A DNA stretch of 64,000 bases, taken from Afipia sp. Root123D2. GTDB taxonomy: Bacteria > Pseudomonadota > Alphaproteobacteria > Rhizobiales > Xanthobacteraceae. The stretch covers positions 1,148,828-1,212,827 of the forward strand of contig NZ_LMDP01000002.1 in NCBI RefSeq assembly GCF_001425835.1. Reading direction: 5' to 3'. Positions 49,875 through 58,703 of the stretch are shown in pieces. Position 1 is the first letter of the stretch. Each line of letters begins with the position of its first letter. Under the pieces are notes generated by a model. The model worked only from the letters and a program-made list of their open reading frames with translations. It searched no databases and had not been told where the DNA came from. The translations under genes were made by a program, and so were the position numbers.

Positions 49875-51965
49875 TTAACCGTGAAGCTTCTTGCGCTTGG
49901 GTTTCTTCCCGCCAAACGGCTTGTCGAACTTTGGTTTGTCAAATTTCGGCTTGTCAAATTTGGGCTTACCGGACTCCGATCTGGCGGATTCGGATTTGCC
50001 GAATTTGGACTTGCCGGACTCAGATCCACCGAATTTCGATTTTTCAAATTTCGGCTTATCAAATTTCGCTTTCCCGAATTTCGACTTGCCGAATTCCGGT
50101 TTATCGAACTTCGGTTTGTCGAATTTTTCCTTGCCCGCATGGTCCGGCTTGCCCGGATACTCCGGACGCTGGTGCGGCGGATCGAGCGGAGAATATTTCG
50201 GCTTGTCGCGCCGGGCGGCGGGGGAATCGTCGTTGCGTTCGAACGGCGCCTTCTTGTCCTTGTCGAACTTCCGCGCCCGCAAATGCTTGCGCTCGGTGCG
50301 GTCGGCGTCCTGCGGCGCACCGCGCAGCGGCTCGATGCGGATGTTGTCTTCCTTGTCCGGGCGCTTGACCTTGTCGGTAAAGCGTTCGAGCGCCTGCGCC
50401 GAAATCTGGAATTCGGTGTGGGCATCGAAAATGCGGATCGCGCCGACATCCTGTTTGCCGATGCCGCCGCGGCGGCAGATCATCGGAAGCAGCCAGCGGG
50501 CCTCGGCATTCTTCTGCCGCCCGATCGCGGCACGAAACCAGATGCCGTCCTCCATCGCGCCGGCGCGTGCCGGCTTCTCTTTCGGACCGCGATCGTCGCG
50601 TTCGCCGCGCCCGTCCTTGCGAGGCCCGCGATCGTCCCGCGATTTTCCGCCGTGTCCGGGATCGGAGACATCCTCCGGCGACGGCAGACGTGCGCGATAG
50701 AGCCGGGCCAGCGCCGATGCGATGTCTTCGGGAGAGCGTTCGGCAATCAGCAGCCGCGCCAGCACCAGATCGTCCTCGGTCGATGGCTCGGTGAACAGCG
50801 TGTCCTGCATCATGCGCTGCTGGTCGAGCTTGCGGATTTCCTCGACGGTCGGCGGCGCACTCCATTCGGCGTCGATGCCCGCCATGTTGAGCAGCAATTC
50901 GGCGCGGCGGCGGCGGGCCGGCGACACCAATAAAACGCTAATGCCCTTCTTGCCGGCGCGGCCGGTGCGGCCGGAACGATGCTGCAACACTTCAGGATCG
51001 TTCGGCAGGTCGGCGTGGATCACGAGGCCGAGCGACGGCAGATCGATGCCGCGTGCGGCGACGTCGGTCGCGACGCAAACCCGCGCGCGTCCGTCGCGCA
51101 AGGATTGCAGCGCCTGGGTGCGCTCGTTCTGGGTCAGTTCGCCGGACAGCGCCACAACGGAGAAGCCGCGCTCGAGCAACGCGGTTTGCAGATGGTTCAC
51201 CGCGCTGCGGGTGTTGCAGAACACGATCGCGCTGGGCGATTCGACATAGCGCAGCACGTTGACGACGGCATGTTCGACATCCTGCGCGGCGATGCGGATC
51301 GCGCGATAGTCGATATCGGCGTGGCCGCCTTCGCCGTCGGTGACTTCGACGCGAAAGGCGTTGTTCTGGTAGTTCTTCGCCAGCGCGATGATGCCGCGCG
51401 GCAGGGTGGCGGAGAACAGCAGCGTGCGGCGCGTCTCCGGCGTGGTTTTGAGGATGAACTCCATGTCCTCGCGAAAGCCCATGTCGAGCATCTCGTCGGC
51501 TTCGTCGAGCACCACGGCCTGCAACGCCGAAACGTCGAGACGTCCGCGCCGCAGATGGTCGCACAGCCGCCCCGGCGTGCCGACCACGATATGCGCGCCC
51601 TCGGCGAGTTCGCGTTGCTCGCGCCGCGGGTCCATGCCGCCGACGCACGACACCACGCGCGCTCCGGCATATTGATAAAGCCAGCTCAACTCGCGATGGA
51701 CCTGCAAGGCGAGCTCGCGGGTCGGCGCGACGATCAGCGCCAGCGGTTCGGCTGCCTTCGGCAACCGGTCGGCATCGCCGAGCAGGTTGTTGGCCATCGC
51801 AAGGCCGTAAGCGACGGTCTTGCCGGAGCCGGTCTGCGCCGACACCAGCAGATCGCGTGGTGCTGCGTCATCGGCCAGCACGGCCATCTGCACCGGCGTC
51901 GGATCGTTGTAGTTGCGCTCGGCCAGAGCGCGGGCGAGCGGCGGACGTGTGGTCGGAAAGGTCAC
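49875..51965 (-). CDS. DEAD-box RNA helicase with DbpA-type RNA-binding domain and pentapeptide-repeat tail
   Basis: ATP-dependent RNA helicase of 696 residues. All core motifs are present: Q motif (DPTPVQ), I (AQTGSGKT, 43-50), Ia (PTRELAL), Ib (TPGRL), II (DEADEML), III (SAT), V (ATDVAARGID) and VI (HRSGRTGRAG). A DbpA-type RNA-binding fold follows (about 460-545, with RRGGIGKQDVGAIRIFD). The C-terminal tail (about 611-686) is a tandem array of about fifteen five-residue units of the KFDKP / KFGKS / ESGKP type, ending GGKKPKRKKLHG. It is highly charged and probably disordered. The start is GTG at 51963-51965. Roles in ribosome assembly or cold-stress RNA remodelling are usual for the family. 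Confidence 0.93.
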   Translation of the reverse strand: MTFPTTRPPLARALAERNYNDPTPVQMAVLADDAAPRDLLVSAQTGSGKTVAYGLAMANNLLGDADRLPKAAEPLALIVAPTRELALQVHRELSWLYQYAGARVVSCVGGMDPRREQRELAEGAHIVVGTPGRLCDHLRRGRLDVSALQAVVLDEADEMLDMGFREDMEFILKTTPETRRTLLFSATLPRGIIALAKNYQNNAFRVEVTDGEGGHADIDYRAIRIAAQDVEHAVVNVLRYVESPSAIVFCNTRSAVNHLQTALLERGFSVVALSGELTQNERTQALQSLRDGRARVCVATDVAARGIDLPSLGLVIHADLPNDPEVLQHRSGRTGRAGKKGISVLLVSPARRRRAELLLNMAGIDAEWSAPPTVEEIRKLDQQRMMQDTLFTEPSTEDDLVLARLLIAERSPEDIASALARLYRARLPSPEDVSDPGHGGKSRDDRGPRKDGRGERDDRGPKEKPARAGAMEDGIWFRAAIGRQKNAEARWLLPMICRRGGIGKQDVGAIRIFDAHTEFQISAQALERFTDKVKRPDKEDNIRIEPLRGAPQDADRTERKHLRARKFDKDKKAPFERNDDSPAARRDKPKYSPLDPPHQRPEYPGKPDHAGKEKFDKPKFDKPEFGKSKFGKAKFDKPKFEKSKFGGSESGKSKFGKSESARSESGKPKFDKPKFDKPKFDKPFGGKKPKRKKLHG
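49910..50133 (-). repeat. 15-bp tandem repeat encoding the helicase pentapeptide tail
   Basis: About fifteen degenerate 15-base units (plus-strand look: TTGTCAAATTTCGGC) in the helicase frame. Several neighbouring units are almost identical at the DNA level, indicating recent slippage-type expansion. The unit length keeps the reading frame. Confidence 0.8.
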
Positions 51966-52248
51966 GGGATGTCAGGCCTTGTGTGGCGGTCGCCGCCGAA
52001 CGGGTTCGCGGAGCGAACGATAGGAAAAGTCGAATGACGAACAGGTCGAACGCGCGGGCTATCCTGGAGAAGCCGCGCTCTTTTGTTCAAATCATGAACT
52101 GGATGGCGCTGCTTTAAGGCAAGTTGGGCGAAAGTGCCACCATTTACTGGCTCTTTTCGCGATAAATCAGGCATTTCCGCCTGTTCGGAACTATCCGGCC
52201 GCCGCTGACTTGTGCTCCCGACAATGCACCAATGCAGGAGTGGATGAG

Positions 52249-52665
52249 ATGAAACGAGTGATAACCGGTTTGATGCTGATCGGCGCTACCGCGCTGATCC
52301 CCGCAGTTGCTTCCGCGCAGGGCGTTCCTGGCGGCATCGAGCAAGGCGCGCGCGACGGCGAACGCGCGGCGGGCCCGGTCGGCGCTGTTGTCGGCGGCGC
52401 CGTGGGTGGCGTGGTTGGCGGCGTGGCCGGTGTTCTGGGCATCGACCAGCGGCCGCGCTTCAAGACCTATGTCGTCGAGCAGCGCCGTCCGTCCTATCGC
52501 TACAGCAACGACGTAGCAGTCGGGGTCGTGCTGCCGGAAGACGGCGTCACCTATTACGACGTGCCGGAAGAGTATGGCGTACAGGGCTATCGTTACACGG
52601 TCGTCAACGATCGCACCGTGCTGGTCGATCCGCGCACCCGCCGCGTGGTGCAGATCGTCGAGTAA
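52249..52665 (+). CDS. DUF1236 domain-containing exported protein
   Basis: A 138-residue protein. Signal peptide about 1-24 (ending ASA-Q), a Gly/Val-rich GAVVGGAVGGVVGGVAGV segment (about 44-61) that may insert in or span a membrane, and a C-terminal DUF1236 domain (DVPEEYGVQGYRYTVVNDRTVLVDP then RRVVQIV). The ATG at 52249 has GGAG upstream and starts the signal peptide. The open frame from 52210 adds no credible sequence. Function unknown; envelope stress association is typical of the family in rhizobiales (weakly held). Confidence 0.83.
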   Translation: MKRVITGLMLIGATALIPAVASAQGVPGGIEQGARDGERAAGPVGAVVGGAVGGVVGGVAGVLGIDQRPRFKTYVVEQRRPSYRYSNDVAVGVVLPEDGVTYYDVPEEYGVQGYRYTVVNDRTVLVDPRTRRVVQIVE

Positions 52666-52685
52666 CGGTCTCACGCATCAAATGG

Positions 52686-52715
52686 AAAGGCCGCCCACAT
52701 CGGGCGGCCTTTTTG
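52686..52715. terminator. Bidirectional intrinsic terminator
   Basis: AAAGGCCGCCC-ACATC-GGGCGGCCTTTTT has perfect 11-base arms including A/T flanks, so it works on both strands. It serves the DUF1236 gene on the plus strand and can serve the molybdenum-hydroxylase genes converging from the right. Confidence 0.9.
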
Positions 52716-52745
52716 TTGCGCAGGGGAAGGTAGCTTCCTGTCGAT

Positions 52746-52870
52746 GTCGTCACCGGGCATAGCCGTTCGAAGAACGGCGTCGCTTTCGCTCGCCTATGTC
52801 CCGATGCCCCCGATCAGGGAGGCACCGTGCCCTCCTAAACGAGATGGCCGGGACAAGCCCGGCCATGACG
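52746..52870. repeat. Palindromic repeat after the DUF1236 gene
   Basis: GTCGTCACCGGGCATAGCCG...CGCTCGCCTATGTCCC plus GAGATGGCCGGGACAAGCCC / GGCCATGAC. Same family as the 23.1- and 35.1-kb elements. Confidence 0.72.
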
Positions 52871-52911
52871 TCAGTGAACAATAACTTATGCCTGGCTCGC
52901 GTCCGCCGGAC

Positions 52912-53712
52912 CTAACCCGCCTCGGCCACGGCGCGCTGCGCCATCACCTTGACGAGATTGGCGCGGTAATCCGCCGAGCCGTGAATGTCCGCCATCATGC
53001 CGTTCGGCGAGATGGTGACACTGTCAACTGCGCCCGCCGACCAGTTCGCCTTCAGCGCCTTCTCGATATCGGGCACGCGCATCACGCCGTTCGACGACGC
53101 GCCGGTCGCGGCGACGCGCACGTCGCCCGATTTGGTTTTGGCGACGAACACGCCGGTCAGGGCGAAGCGCGACGCCGGATGGCGCATTTTCGAATAGGCC
53201 GCTTTCGCCGGAATCGGGAACGAGACCTCGGTGATGATCTCGCCGTCTTCCAGCGCCGTGGTGAACAGGCCCTTGAAGAAATCATCGGCCGCGATGCTGC
53301 GCTTGTTGGTTTTCACCGTCGCATTCAGCGCGACCAATGCGGCGGGATAATCCGCCGCCGGATCGTTGTTGGCGATCGAGCCGCCGATGGTGCCGCGATG
53401 GCGGACCTGCGGATCGCCCAGCACCGACGTGAGATAAACCAGCGCGGGGATCGCCTTCTTCACATCGGCATTGGTCATGATGTCGTAGTAGGTCGTCGCC
53501 GCCTTGATGACCACCGCGTCCGCCGTGACCGAGATGCCGACCAGCGCGGGAATCTTCGCGAGGTCGATGACGTCCGACGGCGCCGCCAGCCGCTGCTTCA
53601 TCACCGGCAGCAGCGTGTGACCACCGGCGAGATATTTCGAATCCGAACCCTTCTTGAACAGGGCCACGGCGTCATCGACGCTGGAAGGACGGTGATAGGT
53701 TGTCTGATACAT
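52912..53712 (-). CDS. Molybdenum hydroxylase FAD-binding (medium) subunit, CoxM-like
   Basis: A 266-residue FAD subunit of the xanthine-oxidase/CO-dehydrogenase family. KYLAGGHTLLPVMKQRLAAP (about 28-47) and TIGGSIANNDPAADYPAAL (about 106-124) are the two FAD-binding motifs. The ATG at 53710-53712 (MYQTTYHRPSSV) is the family start, and the longer frame is not. It follows the large-subunit gene by 23 bases. Gene order is small-large-medium. Confidence 0.93.
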   Translation of the reverse strand: MYQTTYHRPSSVDDAVALFKKGSDSKYLAGGHTLLPVMKQRLAAPSDVIDLAKIPALVGISVTADAVVIKAATTYYDIMTNADVKKAIPALVYLTSVLGDPQVRHRGTIGGSIANNDPAADYPAALVALNATVKTNKRSIAADDFFKGLFTTALEDGEIITEVSFPIPAKAAYSKMRHPASRFALTGVFVAKTKSGDVRVAATGASSNGVMRVPDIEKALKANWSAGAVDSVTISPNGMMADIHGSADYRANLVKVMAQRAVAEAG

Positions 53713-53735
53713 GATCGCTCTCCTCGTCCTTCCTG

Positions 53736-56090
53736 TTACTCGGCTGCCTGCTGTTGATGAATCGCGTGCCACACCCGGTCGGGCGAGGCCGGCATCGCCA
53801 GCTTGTTGTTGCCAATGGCATCGGTGATCGCGTTGATCACCGCCGCCGCCGCGCCGATCGCGCCGGCTTCACCGCAACCCTTGATGCCGAGCGGATTGCC
53901 CGGACACAGCGTCGTGGTGTGCGACAGCTTGTAGGATGGCACGTCCTCGGCGCGCGGCATGGCATAATCCATGTACGACGCGGTCAGAAGCTGGCCGCTC
54001 TCGTCGTAGACCGCGTGTTCGAGCAGTGCCTGACCGATGCCCTGCGTCAGACCGCCATGAACCTGGCCTTCGACCACCATCGGGTTGATCAGCCGGCCGA
54101 AGTCGTCGGCCGCGACGAAGTTCACGAACGTGGTCTTGCCGGTGCCGGGATCGACCTCGACCTCGCAGATGTATGAGCCTGCGGGGAAGGTGAAGTTGGT
54201 CGGATCGTAGAATGCGCCCTCCTTGAGGCCGGGCTCCATCCCGTCCGGCAGGTTGTGCGCGGTGTAGGCGGCGAGCGCGACCATCGGCAATGCGATCGAC
54301 TTGTCGGTGCCGGTCACCTTGAACTCGCCGTTCTCGATGACGATGTCGTTCTCCGACGCCTCGAGCTGATGGGCGACGATCTTCTTCGCCTTGGCCTCGA
54401 CCTTCTCCATCGCCTTGACGATGGCCGACAATCCGACCGCGCCGGAGCGCGAGCCGTAGGTGCCCATGCCGAACTGCACCTTGTCGGTGTCGCCATGGAC
54501 GATCGAGATTTGCGAAATTGGAATTCCGAGACGATCCGCCACCACCTGCGCGAAGGTCGTCTCGTGGCCCTGACCGTGGCTGTGCGAGCCGGTCAGGATC
54601 TCGATGGTGCCGACCGGATTGACCCGCACCTCGGCGGATTCCCACAGGCCGACGCCGGCGCCCAGACTGCCGACCGCTTTGGACGGCGCGATACCGCAAG
54701 CCTCGATGTAGCAGGAGAAGCCGATGCCGCGCAGCTTGCCCTCCTTCTTCGCCTTCTCCTTGCGCGCCGGGAAACCGGCGTAGTCGATGGCCTTGAGCGC
54801 CGAATCCAGCGAGGCATTAAAGTCGCCGATGTCGTAAGCCATGATCACCGGCGTCTGGTGCGGAAACTGGGTGATGAAGTTCTTGCGCCGCAGGTCGGCC
54901 GGATCGACCTTGAGCTGCCGCGCCGCGGTTTCCATCAGCCGTTCGATCACGAAGCTCGCTTCGGGACGGCCCGCGCCGCGATAGGCATCGACCGGCGTGG
55001 TGTTGGTGTAGACGCTGATGACCTCGGCAAAGATGTTCGGAATGTTGTACTGGCCCGACAGCAGCGTCGCGTAGAGATAGGTCGGCACCGACGACGAGAA
55101 CAGCGACATGTAGGCGCCGAGATTGGCGTAGGTCTTCACCCGCAGGCCGGTGATCTTGTTGTCCTTGTCGAAGGCGAGTTCGGCCTTGGTGACGTGATCG
55201 CGGCCGTGGGCGTCGGTGAGAAACGCCTCGGTGCGGTCGCAGGTCCACTTGACCGGGCGGCCGGTGCGCTTGGAGGCCCACAGCGCCACCATTTCTTCCG
55301 GATAGATGAAGATCTTCGAGCCGAAACCGCCGCCGACGTCCGGCGCGATCACCCGCAGCTTGTTCTCGGGCGCGACGTTGTAGAACGCCGACAGCACGAG
55401 ACGCGCGACATGCGGATTCTGCGACGTGGTGTAGAGCGTGAAGTGCTCTTCGGCGGAATCGTATTCCGCCAGCGCCGCGCGCGGCTCCATCGCGTTCGGC
55501 ACCAGCCGGTTGTTGACGATGTCCATGGCGACGACGTTCGCGGCGTTTTTGAAAGCGTCGTTGGTCGCGGCTTCCTCGCCGATGGTCCAGTCGTAGATCA
55601 CGTTGCCCGGCGCTTCGGGATGCAGTTGCGGCGCTCCGGAGGCAATCGCCGCGTCGATGCTGGCGGCGGCGGGAAGCTCCTCGTAAGTCACCTCGACCGC
55701 TTCGGCGGCGTCGCGCGCCTGATTTTTGGTTTCGGCGATCACCACCGCGACGCCCTGCCCGACGAAGCGCACGGTCTCCGGCGCCATCGCCGGCCATGCA
55801 CCCATTTTCATCGGCGAGCCGTCCTTGGAGTGGATCATCCAGCCGCAGATCAGATTGCCGATCTTGTCATCGACGATCTGCTGGCCGGTCAGCACATCGA
55901 CCACGCCCGGCATTTTTAGCGCCGCCGACACGTCGATCTTCTTGATTTTCGCGTGAGCGTGCGGGCTGCGCACGAAGTGGGCGTGGGTCGCTCCGTGAAT
56001 TTTCACGTCGTCGACGTAGCGGCCCTTGCCGGTGATGAAACGCTTGTCTTCCTTGCGCACGACACGCGCGCCAATACCCTCAACGCCCAT
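53736..56090 (-). CDS. Molybdenum hydroxylase large subunit, form II CoxL-like
   Basis: Catalytic Mo-pterin subunit of 784 residues. [24 protein letters not shown] opens it, and [20 protein letters not shown] is the cofactor-binding GGGFG loop. [12 protein letters not shown] (about residue 367) is the active-site loop. True aerobic CO dehydrogenases (form I) have AYRCSFR with the Cu-ligating Cys, and this protein lacks that Cys. GCGEAGAIG near residue 738 provides the catalytic Glu. It is therefore a form II enzyme whose substrate is uncertain (CO activity is disputed; heterocycles or aldehydes are possible). Confidence 0.92.
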   Translation of the reverse strand: MGVEGIGARVVRKEDKRFITGKGRYVDDVKIHGATHAHFVRSPHAHAKIKKIDVSAALKMPGVVDVLTGQQIVDDKIGNLICGWMIHSKDGSPMKMGAWPAMAPETVRFVGQGVAVVIAETKNQARDAAEAVEVTYEELPAAASIDAAIASGAPQLHPEAPGNVIYDWTIGEEAATNDAFKNAANVVAMDIVNNRLVPNAMEPRAALAEYDSAEEHFTLYTTSQNPHVARLVLSAFYNVAPENKLRVIAPDVGGGFGSKIFIYPEEMVALWASKRTGRPVKWTCDRTEAFLTDAHGRDHVTKAELAFDKDNKITGLRVKTYANLGAYMSLFSSSVPTYLYATLLSGQYNIPNIFAEVISVYTNTTPVDAYRGAGRPEASFVIERLMETAARQLKVDPADLRRKNFITQFPHQTPVIMAYDIGDFNASLDSALKAIDYAGFPARKEKAKKEGKLRGIGFSCYIEACGIAPSKAVGSLGAGVGLWESAEVRVNPVGTIEILTGSHSHGQGHETTFAQVVADRLGIPISQISIVHGDTDKVQFGMGTYGSRSGAVGLSAIVKAMEKVEAKAKKIVAHQLEASENDIVIENGEFKVTGTDKSIALPMVALAAYTAHNLPDGMEPGLKEGAFYDPTNFTFPAGSYICEVEVDPGTGKTTFVNFVAADDFGRLINPMVVEGQVHGGLTQGIGQALLEHAVYDESGQLLTASYMDYAMPRAEDVPSYKLSHTTTLCPGNPLGIKGCGEAGAIGAAAAVINAITDAIGNNKLAMPASPDRVWHAIHQQQAAE

Positions 56091-56181
56091 AATTATGGTC
56101 TCCCTGCCGGAGCATTTTTGGACCGCCGTTTTCCATCGAAAGACAGCGGTGCTGAAAAAACGAAATCAAGAAGCCTCCGCG

Positions 56182-56667
<486 letters not shown>

Positions 56668-56690
56668 GCTTAACCTCCTGAGGGCATTTT

Positions 56691-56707
56691 TTAATTGTTC
56701 TAATTAA
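56691..56707. promoter_or_regulatory. AT-rich dyad between the hydroxylase operon and pcaI
   Basis: TTAATT-GTTCT-AATTAA has perfect 6-bp arms and lies 24 bases before the small-subunit GTG. It is an operator candidate for the divergent region. The rest of the 301-base gap 56668-56968 shows no gene or repeat that I can name. Confidence 0.4.
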
Positions 56708-56968
56708 CGGCCTGCGTTCCAAACTTTGCAACAACGATTTTCGTCGCACCTGTCATCCCGCGATCATCTGCGCGTGAAACCGGCGAAGGGGATGAAGGTA
56801 TCGGCGTCAGCCTTGCGCGTGTTCGCCGAGCCGCTTTCGCAATTGCGAAATGAATAGCTGCTGCGTTCGATTCGAGGGGCCGAACCGTTTGATCGGATGC
56901 GCCTTTCTGCTTAAGCTTCGCGCAGGCTGCACGGCCCAAAAACAGAACGAAGCGCGAGGATTCCCGAC

Positions 56969-57655
56969 GTGATCGACAAGCGTGTAAAAACAACGGCCGA
57001 TGCCGTGGCCGGGGTGCGCGATGGCGCAACCGTACTGGTCCCCGGCTTCGGCGCCGTCGGCGTCGCCGACAACCTGCTCGACGCCCTTCACGACCAGGGC
57101 GCGAAGGAATTGACCATCGTCGCCAACAATTCCGGCAACGGCGATTATGGGCTGGCGCGGCTAATCAATTCGGGGCGGGTGCGCAAGGTAATCTGCTCCT
57201 ATCCGCGCTCGGGCGACTACAGCGCCTTCCTCAAGGCCTATCGCGCCAAGACCCTCGAACTGGAATTGGTGCCGCAGGGCACGATCAGCGAGCGGATGCG
57301 CTGCGCGGCGGCCGGTCTCGGCGGCTTCTTCTCGCCGGTGTCGGCGGGCACCAAGCTTGCCGAGGGCAAGGAGCAGCGCATGATCGACGGCAAGCTGCAC
57401 GTGTTCGAAAAGCCCCTGAAGGGCGACATCGCGCTGGTCAAGGCGGCGCAAGCCGACCGCTGGGGCAATCTCATCTATCGAAAGTCGGCGCGCAACTTCA
57501 ACCCGATCTCGGCGATGGCCGCCGACCTTACCGTGGTCGAGGTCGAGGAGGTCGTCGAACTCGGCGCGCTCGATCCCGAAGGCGTGATGACGCCGGGCAT
57601 TTTCGTCGACCGCTTCGTCGTGGTCCCAACAAAAAAAGCAGGAGCGGCCGCATGA
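56969..57655 (+). CDS. pcaI: 3-oxoadipate CoA-transferase subunit A
   Basis: Alpha subunit (228 residues) of the transferase that moves CoA from succinyl-CoA to 3-oxoadipate in the beta-ketoadipate pathway. GATVLVPGFGAVGVADNLLDAL (about 20-41) and IVANNSGNGDYGLARLI are family-typical; the FFSPVSAGTKLAEGKE region follows. Start is GTG 56969-56971 with GAGG upstream. It overlaps pcaJ by four bases. Scot-type acetoacetate transferase is the alternative reading; the size and style favour Pca. Confidence 0.88.
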   Translation: MIDKRVKTTADAVAGVRDGATVLVPGFGAVGVADNLLDALHDQGAKELTIVANNSGNGDYGLARLINSGRVRKVICSYPRSGDYSAFLKAYRAKTLELELVPQGTISERMRCAAAGLGGFFSPVSAGTKLAEGKEQRMIDGKLHVFEKPLKGDIALVKAAQADRWGNLIYRKSARNFNPISAMAADLTVVEVEEVVELGALDPEGVMTPGIFVDRFVVVPTKKAGAAA

Positions 57656-58332
57656 CCCCGTTGACCCGTGAGCAGATGGCGTGGCGCGCCGCGCAGGATC
57701 TTCCCGAAGGCGCTTACGTCAATCTCGGCATCGGCATTCCGACGCTGACCGCGGGCTATGTGCCGCGCGACCGCGAGGTGATCTTCCACAGCGAGAACGG
57801 CGTGCTCGGCCTCGGCGGCGCGCCGAAAGCGGGCGAGGAAGACGAAGAACTGATCGACGCCGGCAAGAACCTGACCACGCTGGTCACCGGGGGCTGTTAC
57901 GTCCATCACGCCGACGCCTTCCTGATGATTCGCGGCGGCCACCTCGACGTTAGTCTGCTCGGCGCGTTCGAAGTCGCCGAAAACGGCGATCTCGCCAACT
58001 GGACCACCGAGGACGCGCAGTTTCCACCGGGCGTCGGCGGCGCGATGGACCTTGCGGTCGGCGCCAAGGAAATCCGGGTGCTGATGGAGCATGTTTCCAA
58101 GAAGGGCGAGCCGCGCATCAAGAAGCAATGCACCTATCCGCTGACTGCGCCGGGCGTGGTCAAGCGCATCTACACCAATTACGCGGTGATCGACGTCAAG
58201 CCGGACGGACTTCATGTCGTCGAGATGATCCCCGGCATGACGCTGGAGAAACTGCAGACCATGACCGAGCCGAAGCTGCGGCTGTCGCCGGACTACAAGG
58301 ACCTCGCCCCGCCCACCGCCAAGGCGGCGTGA
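57652..58332 (+). CDS. pcaJ: 3-oxoadipate CoA-transferase subunit B
   Basis: Beta subunit, 226 residues. VIFHSENGVLGLGGAP (about 43-58) carries the catalytic glutamate of the SENG motif. GGHLDVSLLGAFEVAENGDLANW and GAMDLAVGAKEIRVLMEH are hallmark stretches. It is translated coupled to pcaI. No pcaF thiolase is adjacent. In this window it could serve the 3-oxoadipate end of aromatic degradation, though benzoyl-CoA via the box route gives the CoA-bound form directly. Confidence 0.9.
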   Translation: MTPLTREQMAWRAAQDLPEGAYVNLGIGIPTLTAGYVPRDREVIFHSENGVLGLGGAPKAGEEDEELIDAGKNLTTLVTGGCYVHHADAFLMIRGGHLDVSLLGAFEVAENGDLANWTTEDAQFPPGVGGAMDLAVGAKEIRVLMEHVSKKGEPRIKKQCTYPLTAPGVVKRIYTNYAVIDVKPDGLHVVEMIPGMTLEKLQTMTEPKLRLSPDYKDLAPPTAKAA

Positions 58333-58477
58333 GGCACTCGTGCCCGGATGCTGCGCAGCGCGGAGCGATGCGCTGCTGATCCGGGGCCGCTCCAGACTGT
58401 AAATGAGTAACAGTCCCGTTTCTGCGAAGCAGCGTTGCACGCTGCATCGCGCCCGGGACAAGCCCGGTGATGACATC
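58333..58477. repeat. Degenerate palindromic repeat downstream of pcaJ
   Basis: CGTGCCCGGATGCTGCGCAG...GCTGATCCGGGGCCG followed by CGTTGCACGCTGCATCGCGCC and CGGGACAAGCCCGGTGATGAC. Related to the 35.2-kb element. Confidence 0.6.
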
Positions 58478-58558
58478 CAGAGGAAGGTGCCATTTCACCA
58501 GCTATTCCAGATAGTTACTTGTCACCCCTTCCACACCCTCCCGCCATGGAACCCAACG

Positions 58559-58583
58559 GGAACCTTATTCCCTACTGGCCGTT
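58559..58583 (+). promoter_or_regulatory. EcfG-type general-stress promoter upstream of the MFS-otsB-GH15 run
   Basis: GGAAC (58559-58563), 16 bases, CGTT (58580-58583). This matches the alphaproteobacterial EcfG consensus GGAAC-N16/17-CGTT. Transcription would start near 58590, leaving a leader of about 110 bases before the MFS start. Confidence 0.6.
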
Positions 58584-58703
58584 GTCTTGGGGTGCGGGAT
58601 CACAAATCCCGGCACTCCGTAAGCGAGAAGCGTCCCGTTCCAGCGATGGAATGGCGATGTTGCTTGTTCTCAATCCGGATACGCGAAGTCCCGCGGGGGA
58701 ATT

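Noticed and set aside
49910-50133. Regular short repeats as a CRISPR array
   Set aside because: The 15-base units have no spacers and lie in frame inside the helicase gene.
52182-52210. GGAAC before the DUF1236 gene as an EcfG promoter
   Set aside because: No CGTT-like -10 at 16-17 bases.
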